A DNA stretch of 64,000 nt from Halomonas lysinitropha (GCF_902500215.1 NZ_CABVOU010000014.1:1-64000); one strand, 5' to 3'. Counted from the first letter of the stretch, positions 26,880-38,553 are shown. A program made the numbers and translations. The notes: generated from the letters alone by a model not told the origin.

Positions 26880-29800
26880 CTACCATTTGCCATAAGTGCC
26901 TTCCTTCAGCGCATCATAGAGATTCGCCGCGTTGTGCTCCTCGCCGTCGTAGATGACCTTCTCGTCGCCGGCCAACTCCACGCTCTCGCCGTTCTCCAGC
27001 TCGAAGACGTAGGTGGTGTTCTTGAGGTCGTCCTCGCGTACCAGCACGCCCTGGAAGGCCTCCGGATTGAAGCGGAAGGTGGTGCAGCCCTTGAGCTTGC
27101 TGGTGTAGGCGTCGAGGTAGAGATCCTTGAACTCATCGAAGGCGAACTCGGTGGGCACGTTCACCGTCTTGGAAATGGCCGAGTCGACCCACACCTGGGC
27201 CGCCGCCTGCACCGCCACATGCTGCTTGGGGCTCACCGCATCGGCGGTGATGAAGTAGTCGGGCAGGTCACTCTCCACGGCGTCGGCGGCGATGAAGTGA
27301 CGATAGGCGGCCAGCTCGAAGGAGACCACCTCGACCTGCTCCTTGGTCTTCTTGCCCGACTGGATGACGTTGCGGAAGTAGCGATGCGAGAAGGAGGGCT
27401 CGATGCCGTTGGAGGCATTGTTGCCCAGCGACAGCGAGATGGTCCCGGTGGGTGCGATCGAACTGTGATGGGTGAAGCGCGCGCCGTGCTCGGCAAGCTG
27501 AGAGACCAGCTCCGGCTCCACCTCGGCCACCTTCTGCATGTAGCGGCTGTAGCGGGCGTGCAGAATACGGCCGGGTACCTTGTCGCCCACCTCGTAGCCA
27601 TCCTGCTTGAGCTCGGGGCGTTCGCGTATCATGCGCGGGGTGATCTCGAAGTCCTCGGCCAGTGCCGGCGCCACGCCCTTCTCGCGGGAGAGCTCGAGCG
27701 CCTGCTTCCAGCCTTCCAGCGCCAGGTTGCGGCTTACCTCCTCGGTGAAGGCCAGTGACTCGGGCGAGCCGTAGGGAATCTTGAGCATGGTCAGGGTCGA
27801 GCCCAGACCCAGGAAACCCATGCCGTGGCGGCGCTTGGCCTCGATCTCCTTGCGCTGACCCTCCAGCGGCAGAGCGCTGATCTCCACCACGTTATCGAGC
27901 ATCCGGGTGAAGATCGCCACCACCTGGCGATAGCGCTCCCAGTCGAAACGTGGCCGCTTGCTGAAGGGCTCGATGACAAAGCGGGTCAGATTGACCGAGC
28001 CGAGCAGGCAGGCGCCCTCGGGCGGCAATGGTTGTTCACCACAATTATGAGCATGAAAAGCATTAGCATCAAAAGTGTTGATGCCGGGTACTTGGACATC
28101 ATAAACCTCTTCGACACCCGCATCTTCATGACCCACGACCCGGGCAACGAAACGCTCTCTATTTAGTTGGCGCTGGTACCCGTCCAGCAGGGTGTCAAGA
28201 TGATCCTGCTTGTCACGGTCACCGAAGCCGATACGCGCGGAAAAGCGCTCGAGGTTGGCACCACTGATCACCAGCTCGTGCTGAGGCAGAGTCTCGTATC
28301 CACGATGACCGCCCTTGCCATCGGGAAGGTCGCGATTGGCGGCCTGGCGCCTGTCCCGATAAAGCATGGTAATGATGCCGAGACGCTGCAACATGCGCTG
28401 TACGGCTTCGAGTCGGGAAAGGTCAGACTGCGCCAGACGAACGCTGACGCCTTTCGCTTGACTCCCCTGAACAGAACCATCCGCATCGAAGAAGCCACGC
28501 AGGAATCCGACATAACCGCTTGATGAAGATTGCTCAAGCTCAGGCGTGATCGCCTTGTTACCAGGCTGCATCCCCATCTCGAGCGCCAGATTTCGCAGTG
28601 AGGCCGTGGATAGACGGTACTCATCGCGACCACTGACTTTCTGCCAGCCTGAAAAGTCCGCCCGATGCGGCAGGCTCCTGGCAGCCGTTTCTGCCAGGGC
28701 CATGACGGCACGCACACCCTCGGAAATTGCGCCATCGTTGCCGTTGGCCACGGCGGCCCGCGGCCATACGGACAGGATGGCCTTGTCTTCCTTGAGCGTG
28801 CCATCGCCAATCAGCAGTCCCAGGAGGTATCCCTGAGCTTCATCGAGTTTGCCGCTCCAACCGGAGGCATCACGATGGTCGTTGAGCAACACCCGGTCAC
28901 CCGCCTGCAGTTCTCCCGCAGCACACCACTCTGTCTCCGTGCGATAACGCGTAAAGGCCGATACCCGACGAATGCGGTGATCATGTGTCAGCTTGAGGTT
29001 GTAGCCTTCGGCGGTGCGCAGCCGGATCACCGGTTTGGTGGCAGTCGGGAAGAACCCCTCGGGCCCGCTGTGGTAAGCCTCGCCATCGATCACGGCGGCA
29101 AAGGAGCGGCCAACGAGCTGCGCAACCTGGCGCGGTCCTTCCGTGGTCTGCACCCAAGTATCCGCTGTCACGCACGGGTTGGTCGCCCGGATCTCCTCGC
29201 AGAACCAGTTATTGTTCATGCGATTGACCTGGTCGATCAGGATGAAGCCCGGCTCGGCGAAATCGTAGGTGGAACTCATGATGGTGTCCCACAGCTCGCG
29301 GGCCTTGATCACCTCGACGATGCGGCAGGCCACGCGCCCTTCGGCATCGACGGTATAGCCCTTTTCCACCACCGGCCAGTCGCGGTAGATCAGCTCGCTC
29401 TGGTCGACATCATCCTTCTCGCCCTCATGAAGCGGAAAGGCCAGTGGCCAGTCGGTATCGTGCTTCACCGCCTCCATGAACTCGTCGGTGATCAGCAGGC
29501 TGAGGTTGAACTGACGCAGGCGGCCCGCCTCACGCTTGGCCTCGATAAACTCACGCACGTCGGGGTGGCCGACATCGAAGGTGCCCATCTGGGCGCCGCG
29601 GCGCCCGCCCGCCGAGGCCACCGTGAAGCACATCTTGTCGTAGATATCCATGAACGCCAGCGGACCGTTGGTGCCGGCGCCGGCGCCGAACACGAAGGCC
29701 CCCTTGTGGCGCAGGGTGGAGAACTCGTAGCCGATGCCGCAGCCCGCCTTGAGGGTCATGCCGGCATCCACCACCGAGTCGAGGATATCGTGCATGGAAT

Positions 29801-30122
29801 CGCGGATGGTGCGCGACACGGTGCAGTTGATCAGGCTCACCGCCGGCTTGTAGGCCTCGGCGCCGGCGTTGGACATGATGCGCCCGGCGGGGATGGCGCC
29901 GTTCTCCAGCGCCCAGCGAAACTTCGGCAGCCACTCATCGGCCTGGTTACCCTCCACGGCCGCCAGAGCCCGGGCCACACGGTCCCAGGTAGCAGTGACG
30001 TCCTTATCCACGGGGTGGCCGTGACGGTCCTTGAGGCGATACTTGGAGTCCCAGATATCGCGGGACGGCCCCTGCAGGGGGACCTCGCTGGATGACTTCA
30101 CGGCCTTGGTGGATGTGCTCAT
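26880..30122 (-). CDS. nrdJa: Class II (B12-dependent) ribonucleotide reductase NrdJa with an intein
   Basis: NrdJa reduces ribonucleotides using a radical from adenosylcobalamin and needs no oxygen. The 1080-residue precursor has a 316-residue N-extein (SLINCTVSRTIRDSMHDILD, GCGIGYEFSTLRHKGAFVFG), a 377-residue intein and a 387-residue C-extein. After splicing the product is ~703 residues, normal for split NrdJ. The intein interrupts the NPCGE motif, where the cysteine is the thiyl-radical residue. NrdJb is downstream in the same operon. Thus two oxygen-independent reductases are encoded in the window. Confidence 0.92.
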   Translation of the reverse strand: MSTSTKAVKSSSEVPLQGPSRDIWDSKYRLKDRHGHPVDKDVTATWDRVARALAAVEGNQADEWLPKFRWALENGAIPAGRIMSNAGAEAYKPAVSLINCTVSRTIRDSMHDILDSVVDAGMTLKAGCGIGYEFSTLRHKGAFVFGAGAGTNGPLAFMDIYDKMCFTVASAGGRRGAQMGTFDVGHPDVREFIEAKREAGRLRQFNLSLLITDEFMEAVKHDTDWPLAFPLHEGEKDDVDQSELIYRDWPVVEKGYTVDAEGRVACRIVEVIKARELWDTIMSSTYDFAEPGFILIDQVNRMNNNWFCEEIRATNPCVTADTWVQTTEGPRQVAQLVGRSFAAVIDGEAYHSGPEGFFPTATKPVIRLRTAEGYNLKLTHDHRIRRVSAFTRYRTETEWCAAGELQAGDRVLLNDHRDASGWSGKLDEAQGYLLGLLIGDGTLKEDKAILSVWPRAAVANGNDGAISEGVRAVMALAETAARSLPHRADFSGWQKVSGRDEYRLSTASLRNLALEMGMQPGNKAITPELEQSSSSGYVGFLRGFFDADGSVQGSQAKGVSVRLAQSDLSRLEAVQRMLQRLGIITMLYRDRRQAANRDLPDGKGGHRGYETLPQHELVISGANLERFSARIGFGDRDKQDHLDTLLDGYQRQLNRERFVARVVGHEDAGVEEVYDVQVPGINTFDANAFHAHNCGEQPLPPEGACLLGSVNLTRFVIEPFSKRPRFDWERYRQVVAIFTRMLDNVVEISALPLEGQRKEIEAKRRHGMGFLGLGSTLTMLKIPYGSPESLAFTEEVSRNLALEGWKQALELSREKGVAPALAEDFEITPRMIRERPELKQDGYEVGDKVPGRILHARYSRYMQKVAEVEPELVSQLAEHGARFTHHSSIAPTGTISLSLGNNASNGIEPSFSHRYFRNVIQSGKKTKEQVEVVSFELAAYRHFIAADAVESDLPDYFITADAVSPKQHVAVQAAAQVWVDSAISKTVNVPTEFAFDEFKDLYLDAYTSKLKGCTTFRFNPEAFQGVLVREDDLKNTTYVFELENGESVELAGDEKVIYDGEEHNAANLYDALKEGTYGKW
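28044..29174 (-). mobile_element. Intein with LAGLIDADG homing endonuclease in nrdJa
   Basis: The 377-residue element starts with Cys (CVTADTWVQTTEG), has the block B motif LKLTHDHRIRRV, and ends FDANAFHAHN before the +1 cysteine. Two DOD endonuclease motifs are present: GYLLGLLIGDGTL and GFLRGFFDADGSV. All residues needed for splicing (Cys1, THxH-type block B, terminal His-Asn, Cys+1) are visible, so it is likely active. Its DNA has lower GC and unlike codon use compared with the host exteins, a sign of horizontal arrival. Confidence 0.92.
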
Positions 30123-30159
30123 GCAGATGGCTCCGGAAAAATGCGTTTATCGAAAAAAC

Positions 30160-30639
30160 TCAGGTCGTACGTCTCGCCAGTCGCTCCAGGCGGACCAGCA
30201 GTTCACCGAAGGGGCCCTGGGCCAGTCCCTCTTCGCGACCGTCGAGGAGATTCTTGACCATCAGGCCCAGCTCGGTATCGCCCTCGATCAGCAGGCGACG
30301 CTGGAAGAACAGGCTGTCGGGATCCTCGCGACGCGTGGCCAGGCAAAGGAACTCGCGCCAGCCGCCGCGAATGGTGGCTTCGCCGGGTTCACGGCAGAGC
30401 ACCAGGCGCTGCGCCTCGAGGCTCAGTGTCAACATCACGCCGAGATCCTCGATAGCCAGACTGATTCGTCGTCCCTCCAGGGCATCGAACTCGCCCTCTT
30501 CAAGAGGCTCGGCGAAGGTGCGGTTGAGCAGCGGTTCCACCAACCGACGCTTGACGGCCAGCGGGATGCAGGGATCCAGGGTGCGGATCAGACGGCTCGG
30601 GACGGACGGGAGCGGGAACGAAGGTAGAGGCAGGGACAT
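30160..30639 (-). CDS. ubiT: UbiT, SCP2-domain accessory protein of oxygen-independent ubiquinone synthesis
   Basis: This 159-residue protein has an SCP2-like lipid-binding domain (LLNRTFAEPLEEGEFDALEG, LAIEDLGVMLTLSLEAQRLV, TRREDPDSLFFQRRLLIEGDTELGLMVKNLLDG), the pattern of UbiT. It would hold ubiquinone intermediates for UbiU-UbiV. The ATG at 30639 follows AGGAG. It lies 37 bases upstream of nrdJa on the same strand and has an FNR-like box before it, so ubiT-nrdJa-nrdJb may be one anaerobic operon. Confidence 0.87.
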   Translation of the reverse strand: MSLPLPSFPLPSVPSRLIRTLDPCIPLAVKRRLVEPLLNRTFAEPLEEGEFDALEGRRISLAIEDLGVMLTLSLEAQRLVLCREPGEATIRGGWREFLCLATRREDPDSLFFQRRLLIEGDTELGLMVKNLLDGREEGLAQGPFGELLVRLERLARRTT

Positions 30640-32472
<1,833 letters not shown>

Positions 32473-32504
32473 GCCCTCCGCGAGGCTTCCGCCCAATGCG
32501 ACAC

Positions 32505-32521
32505 GGCGCCCCGAGGGCGCC
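32505..32521. terminator. Bidirectional terminator between gdhA and hemN
   Basis: GGCGCCC and GGGCGCC form a seven-base perfect stem around CGA. It lies between the convergent stops of gdhA and hemN. Confidence 0.6.
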
Positions 32522-32530
32522 TATCGGGAC

Positions 32531-33916
32531 TCAAACGGTGCGCGAATAGCGCCCGGTGCTGTGGTTCAGATAGGCATCGAAAACCATGGCGGCATTACGC
32601 ATCATCAGCCGTCCGGCCGGGAGCACCTCGATGCTCTCCTCATCGATCACCAGCAGGCCGTCGTCCGCCATCTCTTCGAGCTCGGCGAGGGCGTCGGCGA
32701 AATAGGCGCGGAAGTCGATGCCATGGGTCGCCTCGATCGCGGCGAAATCGATGCGGCCATGGCACATCAGGGCGTTGATCACATCGCGACGCAGCCGATC
32801 ATCGGCGTTCAGGCGGTAGCCGCGCATCACCGGCAGCCGCCCCGCCTCGAGGCGGGCCTGGTACTGGGCGGTCTCCTTGACGTTCTGGCTGTAGCTGTCA
32901 CCCACCTTGCCGATGGCGGTATTGCCCAGGCCGATCAGGTCGCAGTCGGCATGTGTCGAATACCCTTGGAAGTTGCGCTGCAGGGTGCCGTTCTCCTTGG
33001 CCAGCGAGAGCTCGTCCTCGGGCAGGGCGAAATGGTCCATGCCGATATAGACATAGCCGGCCTCGGTGAGGCGGCGAATGGTCAGCTCCAGCAGCTCGAT
33101 CTTGCGCTCCGGCGGCGGCATGTCCTCGGGACGGATCAGGCGCTGGGCCTTGAACAGCTCGGGCAGGTGGGCATAGCTGTAGGCGGCGATACGGTCGGGA
33201 CGCAGGGCAATGATCTTGTCCAGGGTGGCGTCGAAGCTTGCCACGGTCTGCAGCGGCAGGCCGTAGATCAGGTCGACGCTCACCGACTGGAAGCCGGCCT
33301 CGCGGGCCGCGGCCACCAGCTCCACCACCTGGGCCTCGCTCTGGATGCGGTTGACCGCCTCCTGAACCCGGGTGTCGAAATCCTGCACGCCGAAGCTCAG
33401 ACGATTGAACCCCAGGGCATGCAGCTCGTGGATCTGCTCCGGGGTGACGGTGCGGGGATCTACCTCCAGGGAGAACTCCCGCGCCTCGGGCTCGGCGAAG
33501 TGGAAGGCGGTATCCAGCGCCGCCATCAGCTCGCCGAGCTGGTCGTTGCTCAGATAAGTGGGTGTACCACCGCCCAGATGCAGCTGCGTCATGCGCCGAG
33601 AATCGTCGAACAGCGCCCCTTGCAGCTCGACCTCGCGCTTGAGCCAGGCGAGATAGGCCGCAGCCCGTTCGCGATTGTGGGTGATGATCTTGTTGCAGGC
33701 GCAGTAGTAGCAGAGGCTCTCGCAGAACGGGATATGCACGTAGGCCGATAGCGGCTTGGGCGTCGCGGCCCGGTTGCTGCGCTCGGCGGCGGCACGATAA
33801 TCGTCCTCGGCGAAGGCCGCCTGGAACTGCGGTGCCGTGGGATAGGAAGTGTAGCGCGGCCCCGGGCGGTCGTACTTCTCGACCAGGGGACGGATGAACG
33901 GCAGGGTATCTTGCAT
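32531..33916 (-). CDS. hemN: Oxygen-independent coproporphyrinogen III dehydrogenase
   Basis: This 461-residue radical SAM enzyme oxidises coproporphyrinogen III to protoporphyrinogen IX in anaerobic heme synthesis. The cluster motif is IPFCESLCYYCACNK (CxxxCxxC), with YTSYPTAPQF before it and LHLGGGTPTYL after. Length equals E. coli HemN (457). Heme supply is needed for the many cytochromes encoded here. An FNR-like box overlaps the end of the upstream nnrS gene. Confidence 0.93.
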   Translation of the reverse strand: MQDTLPFIRPLVEKYDRPGPRYTSYPTAPQFQAAFAEDDYRAAAERSNRAATPKPLSAYVHIPFCESLCYYCACNKIITHNRERAAAYLAWLKREVELQGALFDDSRRMTQLHLGGGTPTYLSNDQLGELMAALDTAFHFAEPEAREFSLEVDPRTVTPEQIHELHALGFNRLSFGVQDFDTRVQEAVNRIQSEAQVVELVAAAREAGFQSVSVDLIYGLPLQTVASFDATLDKIIALRPDRIAAYSYAHLPELFKAQRLIRPEDMPPPERKIELLELTIRRLTEAGYVYIGMDHFALPEDELSLAKENGTLQRNFQGYSTHADCDLIGLGNTAIGKVGDSYSQNVKETAQYQARLEAGRLPVMRGYRLNADDRLRRDVINALMCHGRIDFAAIEATHGIDFRAYFADALAELEEMADDGLLVIDEESIEVLPAGRLMMRNAAMVFDAYLNHSTGRYSRTV

Positions 33917-34021
33917 GATGGAATCGAGCCTCTGGAACCGTAAGGCGGCGGCCATGGCCACCGCCGCATGGGCGAATTATGCCAGCCAAGACCGGGCGCG
34001 TCGGTACCCTTCAAGGGGTAG

Positions 34022-34035
34022 CTGACTCAGATCAA
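34022..34035. promoter_or_regulatory. FNR/DNR-type box before hemN
   Basis: cTGACtcagATCAA matches nine of ten bases of the FNR-family consensus. It lies about 112 bases before hemN and overlaps the nnrS stop codon. hemN is a frequent FNR/ANR target in related bacteria. Confidence 0.6.
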
Positions 34036-35207
34036 TTCGCGGCAGGGGGTGTCGCGGCACGTGCTGCTGTTGCCAGCCCGCGGCGGCGCCAGTGCACCAA
34101 GCGCCATGCCACCAGCAGCCAGGCCAGACTCCAGGCCCCGGCGGCGCCCCACAGCGCCGGCAAACCGGCGACAGGCAGCGCTAGCCTTAGCCCTGCCGCC
34201 AGGGTGAAGAGCCCGGCCAGGCGCGGCAGCCATCGCTCCTCACCGGGGCGTCCCTTGGCCCTGAGGATCGCCTGGCGCAGCATGATGCCGCTGGCCAGGG
34301 TGCCGAGCGCCCCCACGGTGATCGCATGGAGCCGGCCCTCCAACGAGCCCCCCGCCAGGAGGTCGCCCGCCATCAACAGGGCCCCTCCCCCCAGCCAGGC
34401 ATAGCCGAGCAGCAGGCCGAGCAGGTCCGGTCGTTCGCGAAGTGCCCAGGGCTTCCAGCGCCATAGCCGCACCAGGATCACCACCCCGGCCAGCGCCAGC
34501 AGCGCGCCGGCCAGCGGCCACAGCATCGGCCAGAGTGCCAGCAGCCCGGCGGCGCCCAGCAGGCCGGTCAGAATCGCCTCGAGCCGCGGCTGGACACCGG
34601 CGCCGGTCGCCCGATCGCGTGCCATCAGGTGCCCGTTCACCGCCGGGGCGATCACTCTTCCGCCCATGAAGGCCATCAGCAGCAGCAGCCAGAGAACCCC
34701 TTGATGCAGCAGGGAGGAGAGCAGGCCCGGAAAGGCCGGGCGCGCCACCAGGCTGGCCACCGCCAATAGACAGAGCAGCCCCAGCAAGGGCGAGAGAATA
34801 CGATTGCGCCATTTCTTGGCCGACAGGAAGCGCGGTACCACCAGGAAAGCCAACAGCAGGGCGAAGGCGACATCGGCCAGCAGCACGGGCCAGGCCGGGT
34901 AGCCCGCCAGTCCACCAAGACGCCCGACCAGCCACAACCCTGCCAGCAGGGCCAGTCGGCGGGGCGGCAGCGGGCCCAGCAGGTAACCCGCCATCACCGC
35001 CAGGGCGAAGCCGAACAGCAGCTCACGACCATGGGCTGCCGGCGTCGCCAGCGCCGGCAACTGACCGAACATTGCCGCCAGCGACAGCGGAACTGCCAGA
35101 GCCGCATGAAGAGCGGCGAGGGGAAAGAATAACGCCCCGGCTGGACGCCGGTCAGCCCTTCGGATGCTGTCGGATTGACCTGCGCTATTGGAAAAGAATC
35201 GTAACAT
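34032..35207 (-). CDS. nnrS: NnrS-family membrane protein
   Basis: This 391-residue protein has about twelve hydrophobic helices and the NnrS pattern (RRPAGALFFPLAALHAALAVPL near the start, FMGGRVIAPAVNGHL in the middle, LHAITVGALGTLASGIMLRQ late). NnrS proteins bind heme and copper and protect cells from nitric oxide-related stress. It is divergent from nsrR, its usual regulator, with AT-rich, ATGCAT-containing DNA between. The chosen ATG lacks a strong ribosome site. Confidence 0.87.
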   Translation of the reverse strand: MLRFFSNSAGQSDSIRRADRRPAGALFFPLAALHAALAVPLSLAAMFGQLPALATPAAHGRELLFGFALAVMAGYLLGPLPPRRLALLAGLWLVGRLGGLAGYPAWPVLLADVAFALLLAFLVVPRFLSAKKWRNRILSPLLGLLCLLAVASLVARPAFPGLLSSLLHQGVLWLLLLMAFMGGRVIAPAVNGHLMARDRATGAGVQPRLEAILTGLLGAAGLLALWPMLWPLAGALLALAGVVILVRLWRWKPWALRERPDLLGLLLGYAWLGGGALLMAGDLLAGGSLEGRLHAITVGALGTLASGIMLRQAILRAKGRPGEERWLPRLAGLFTLAAGLRLALPVAGLPALWGAAGAWSLAWLLVAWRLVHWRRRGLATAARAATPPAAN

Positions 35208-35366
35208 GCATGTAAATTACCTATTAAAAGAGATCATGCCAATGGGGTGGCAGGGATCCCCACGCGGCCAAATGCCACAGTCGAAAATCCAATCTAACAG
35301 GCATGATGATAGAATAATCTGTTTGCATAACATGCCTTGCAAAGTGTCCAATTCGCCGGGGTTTCC

Positions 35367-35819
35367 ATGCACTTGACTCGATTCACCGACTATTCGCTGC
35401 GCGTGCTGATCTACCTAGCCGCCAAGGGCGAGCAACGCTCAACCATCAGCGAAATCGCTGGGCGCTTCGATATCTCCCGCAATCACCTGATGAAAGTGGT
35501 GCAAGACCTCAACCATCAAGGCTACCTCACCTCCATCCGTGGCAAGAACGGCGGCCTGCTGCTCAAGCGCGCCCCCGAGACGATCTCGCTGGGCAAACTG
35601 GTTCGTGACACCGAGCGCGATCTGACCCTGGTGGAGTGCTTCGGCGACGACAACGAGTGCATCATCACGCCCGCCTGCCGGCTCAAGCCGATCCTGGCCG
35701 AGGCGCTCGCCGCCTTTCTTGCCGTCCTCGACCACTACACTCTGGCCGACCTGATCGGTCCCCAGCAGCCGAAGCTGATACGGCTGCTGCAGCTCGAGGG
35801 CGATCCGCCCGACGCCTGA
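35367..35819 (+). CDS. nsrR: Nitric-oxide-sensing repressor NsrR (Rrf2 family)
   Basis: This 150-residue Rrf2-type regulator has an N-terminal winged helix (MHLTRFTDYSLRVLIYLA, RFDISRNHLMKVVQDL) and cysteines at 91, 98 and 104 (VECFGDDNECIITPAC) for a [4Fe-4S] cluster destroyed by nitric oxide. Its presence supports reading the ATGCAT-type palindromes in this window as NsrR targets. Divergent placement with nnrS suggests joint control. Confidence 0.92.
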   Translation: MHLTRFTDYSLRVLIYLAAKGEQRSTISEIAGRFDISRNHLMKVVQDLNHQGYLTSIRGKNGGLLLKRAPETISLGKLVRDTERDLTLVECFGDDNECIITPACRLKPILAEALAAFLAVLDHYTLADLIGPQQPKLIRLLQLEGDPPDA

Positions 35820-35885
35820 GCCTTCCCCACGATCTCTGTATTAGCATCCTCTTTTGCCTTTTTCATTTACGGGGCTAAGCTAGAC

Positions 35886-35899
35886 ATGACGCACGTCAA
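35886..35899. promoter_or_regulatory. FNR/DNR-type box before the nos operon
   Basis: aTGACgcacGTCAA matches nine of ten bases of TTGAC-N4-GTCAA. It is about 112 bases upstream of the cytochrome c gene that begins the nos cluster. Confidence 0.6.
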
Positions 35900-35981
35900 G
35901 CGCCATCCGGGCGACGACTGGCATCATGATCTGCATCGCCCGGCGCAACCATTGCCCAAGACGGGTCTTTTCATACGCATA

Positions 35982-35992
35982 AAGATGCATTT
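35982..35992. promoter_or_regulatory. NsrR-like half site before the nos operon
   Basis: AAGATGCATTT is an exact match to one arm of the NsrR consensus and lies just before the GGAGG ribosome site of the cytochrome gene. The second arm is poorly matched, so binding is uncertain. Confidence 0.45.
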
Positions 35993-36004
35993 CGGAGGTT
36001 TGTT

Positions 36005-36322
36005 ATGAAGTCATTGCTCGTTGCCGCCCTGCTAGGCGGCGCCTTCCTGGCCCTGGACGCCCAGGCCGCCGGTGACCCTGAAGCCGGCAAGGGCAAGATC
36101 TCCGCCTGCGCCGCCTGCCACGGCACCGACGGCATGGGCACTGCGCCCATCTATCCGAACCTGGCCGGCCAATCCGCCGCCTATCTGGAGAGTTCCATGA
36201 AGGCGTACCGGGAAGGCCAGCGAGGCGGAGGCATGTCTGCCCTGATGACGCCCCAGGCTCAGGGGCTATCCGATGAGGACATCGCCGATATCGCCGCCTA
36301 CTACGCCAGCCTCCAGCCCTGA
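36005..36322 (+). CDS. Small periplasmic class I cytochrome c
   Basis: This 105-residue protein has a signal peptide (ending LDAQAAG), one heme site [13 protein letters not shown] and later methionines ([11 protein letters not shown]) for the axial ligand. It resembles cytochrome c553/c4-half proteins. GGAGG precedes the ATG. As first gene of the nos operon it is a likely electron donor to NosZ or NirS. Confidence 0.87.
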   Translation: MKSLLVAALLGGAFLALDAQAAGDPEAGKGKISACAACHGTDGMGTAPIYPNLAGQSAAYLESSMKAYREGQRGGGMSALMTPQAQGLSDEDIADIAAYYASLQP

Positions 36323-36414
36323 TCACCGGCCGGCCCTCGAGCCGGCCACTCCTGATGGGAAGCGGCCGGGGTGATGGCCTCGCCACCAGTGTTTACCCTC
36401 GCAAGGACCTCGCC

Positions 36415-38553
36415 ATGCCAGCACGACACTCTCGACCCGCGGGCGTCGCCAGCCTGCTGTTCGGCCTTTTCCTGCTGTTGATCGCCCCGGCGCTGCACGC
36501 TCTGGAGCTGGAACAGGTTCGCGAGGGCTTCCCCGATGCCGACCGCCTCGAAGCGGCCGAATCGCAGTGGCCGGTGAGTGAAGTGCGTGCCGGTGACGAA
36601 CTACTCGGCTACGCCTTTGAGAGCGTCGACATCGCGCCGATCCCGGCCTACTCGGGCAAGCCGGTCAATCTGCTGGTGGGTATCGACCCGGAGGGGAAGA
36701 TCCTCCAGGCCGATATTTTGAGCCACGAGGAGCCCATCATGCTGGTGGGGATCCCCGAGACGAAGCTCGAGGGCTTCGCCGACGAGCACATCCCCGCCCA
36801 CGTCAACGACCGCATGAAGGTTGGTGACAACCTGGACGCCATCTCCGGCGCCACCGTCACGGTCATCGTGGTCAGTGACACCATCATGCGCGCCGCCCGC
36901 CAGGTGGCCGCCGAGCAGGGAATCATAGAGGACCCCACACTCGGCCCGGCCGCGACGGTGCGCCAGGACGTCTTCGAGCCCGCCGACTGGGAAACGCTGA
37001 CCGGGGACGGCACCATCCGCCGCCTGCACCTGACCCACGGCACCGTGGACGAGGCTTTCGTAGGGACAGCTGCCGAGGACTATCTGCGCGGCGAGCCCGA
37101 GGACCCCGAAAGCACCTTCATCGAGATGTTCTATACCTACGTCAACCCTCCCACCGCGGGTCGCAACCTGCTGGGTGAGAGCGGCTACGAGCAGCTGATG
37201 GAGGAGCTCGCCCCGGGGGAGCATGCCATCGCCGTCATGGCTCGCGGCGACTACTCCTTCAAGGGTTCGGGCTATGTGCGCGGGGGAATCTTCGACCGCA
37301 TCGAATTCTCTCAGGGCAACACCAGCATCAGCTTCCACGACAGTGATCATATCCGCCTGGGCAATCTCGCCATCGACGGTGCACCGAACCTGAACGAGCG
37401 CGACATCTTCATTATTCGCGAGGACGCTGCCTTCAATCCCGGTCAGCCCTGGCAACTGGACCTGCTGGTGCGCCGCGCCTCGGGGCCGCTGGATACCGAG
37501 TTCACCCGCTTCAGCGCCGACTACAGCGTGCCCGAGGCTTACATCGAGCGCCCCGAACCGCCGGTGGAAGTACCGATCTGGGTGGAGGTCTGGAAGGACA
37601 AGGCCTTCCAGATCGGCGTGCTGTTGGCCGGCCTGCTGGTGCTGACGGGAATCATGCTGTTTCAGGACGTGCTGGCACGCCATCCGAAAATCCTGCGCCC
37701 GCTGCGCCTGGGCTTTCTGGTCTACACCCTGGTGTTCATCGGCTGGTATTCCCTGGCGCAGATATCAGTGGTCAACATCCTGACCTTCACCAATTCGTTG
37801 ATCAGTGGCTTCAGTTGGAGCTCTTTCCTGATCGATCCGATGATGTTCATCCTCTGGTCCTTCGTGGCGGTGAGCCTGCTGCTATGGGGACGCGGCGTCT
37901 TCTGCGGCTGGCTATGTCCCTTCGGCGCCCTCCAGGACCTGGTCAACAAGGCTGCCCGCAAGTTGGGGGTGAAGCAGATCGAGGTGCCCTTCGCCCTTCA
38001 CGAGCGCCTCTGGGCCATCAAGTACATCATCCTGCTGGGGCTCTTCGCCGTGTCGCTGCACTCCCTGGGTACCGCCGAGCGTTACGCCGAGGTGGAGCCC
38101 TTCAAGACCGCTATCACCCTGCGTTTCCAGCGCGAATGGGGCTTCCTGCTCTATGCCCTGGGCCTGGTGGCGATCTCGGCCTTCAACCACAAGTTCTACT
38201 GTCGCTACGTCTGCCCGCTGGGCGCCGGCCTGGCGATTCCTGCCCGCCTGCGCCTGTTCGACTGGCTCAAGCGGCACCGCGGCGACTGCGGCACCCCGTG
38301 CCAGATCTGCGCCAACGAATGCGAAGTGGCCGCCATCCATCCCGATGGCCGCATCAATGCCAACGAGTGCCACTACTGTCTCGACTGCCAGATCACCTAC
38401 TACGACGACCAGCGCTGCCCACCTGTCATCAAGCGTCGCAAACGCTATGAGAAGGCGGCCCGCATGGCCGGTGGCAAGGGTGGCGTCGAGACACATGATC
38501 CCGCCAGCAGTCAGCTGCAGCGGATTCCGACCTACCAGGAGGATTCACCATGA
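36415..38553 (+). CDS. nosR: NosR, membrane flavo-iron-sulfur protein for nitrous oxide respiration
   Basis: NosR supplies electrons for NosZ maturation and activity. The 712-residue protein has a signal peptide, a periplasmic FMN-binding domain with SGAT ([13 protein letters not shown]), about six membrane helices with two CxxxCP motifs ([22 protein letters not shown]), and a cysteine-rich ferredoxin-like C-terminus ([26 protein letters not shown]). The ATG at 36415 gives the signal peptide. It overlaps nosZ by four bases. No ApbE flavin transferase gene is nearby. Confidence 0.94.
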   Translation: MPARHSRPAGVASLLFGLFLLLIAPALHALELEQVREGFPDADRLEAAESQWPVSEVRAGDELLGYAFESVDIAPIPAYSGKPVNLLVGIDPEGKILQADILSHEEPIMLVGIPETKLEGFADEHIPAHVNDRMKVGDNLDAISGATVTVIVVSDTIMRAARQVAAEQGIIEDPTLGPAATVRQDVFEPADWETLTGDGTIRRLHLTHGTVDEAFVGTAAEDYLRGEPEDPESTFIEMFYTYVNPPTAGRNLLGESGYEQLMEELAPGEHAIAVMARGDYSFKGSGYVRGGIFDRIEFSQGNTSISFHDSDHIRLGNLAIDGAPNLNERDIFIIREDAAFNPGQPWQLDLLVRRASGPLDTEFTRFSADYSVPEAYIERPEPPVEVPIWVEVWKDKAFQIGVLLAGLLVLTGIMLFQDVLARHPKILRPLRLGFLVYTLVFIGWYSLAQISVVNILTFTNSLISGFSWSSFLIDPMMFILWSFVAVSLLLWGRGVFCGWLCPFGALQDLVNKAARKLGVKQIEVPFALHERLWAIKYIILLGLFAVSLHSLGTAERYAEVEPFKTAITLRFQREWGFLLYALGLVAISAFNHKFYCRYVCPLGAGLAIPARLRLFDWLKRHRGDCGTPCQICANECEVAAIHPDGRINANECHYCLDCQITYYDDQRCPPVIKRRKRYEKAARMAGGKGGVETHDPASSQLQRIPTYQEDSP

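Noticed and set aside
25995..27758. Long plus-strand frame of 587 codons
   Set aside because: It is antisense to nrdJb and nrdJa, both clearly recognisable.
35203..35220. ATGCATG-containing DNA at the nnrS start as an NsrR operator
   Set aside because: It is suggestive, but the arms match the 23-bp consensus too poorly for a feature entry.
36601..37683. Minus-strand frame of 360 codons
   Set aside because: It is antisense to nosR, whose motifs and operon position are firm.
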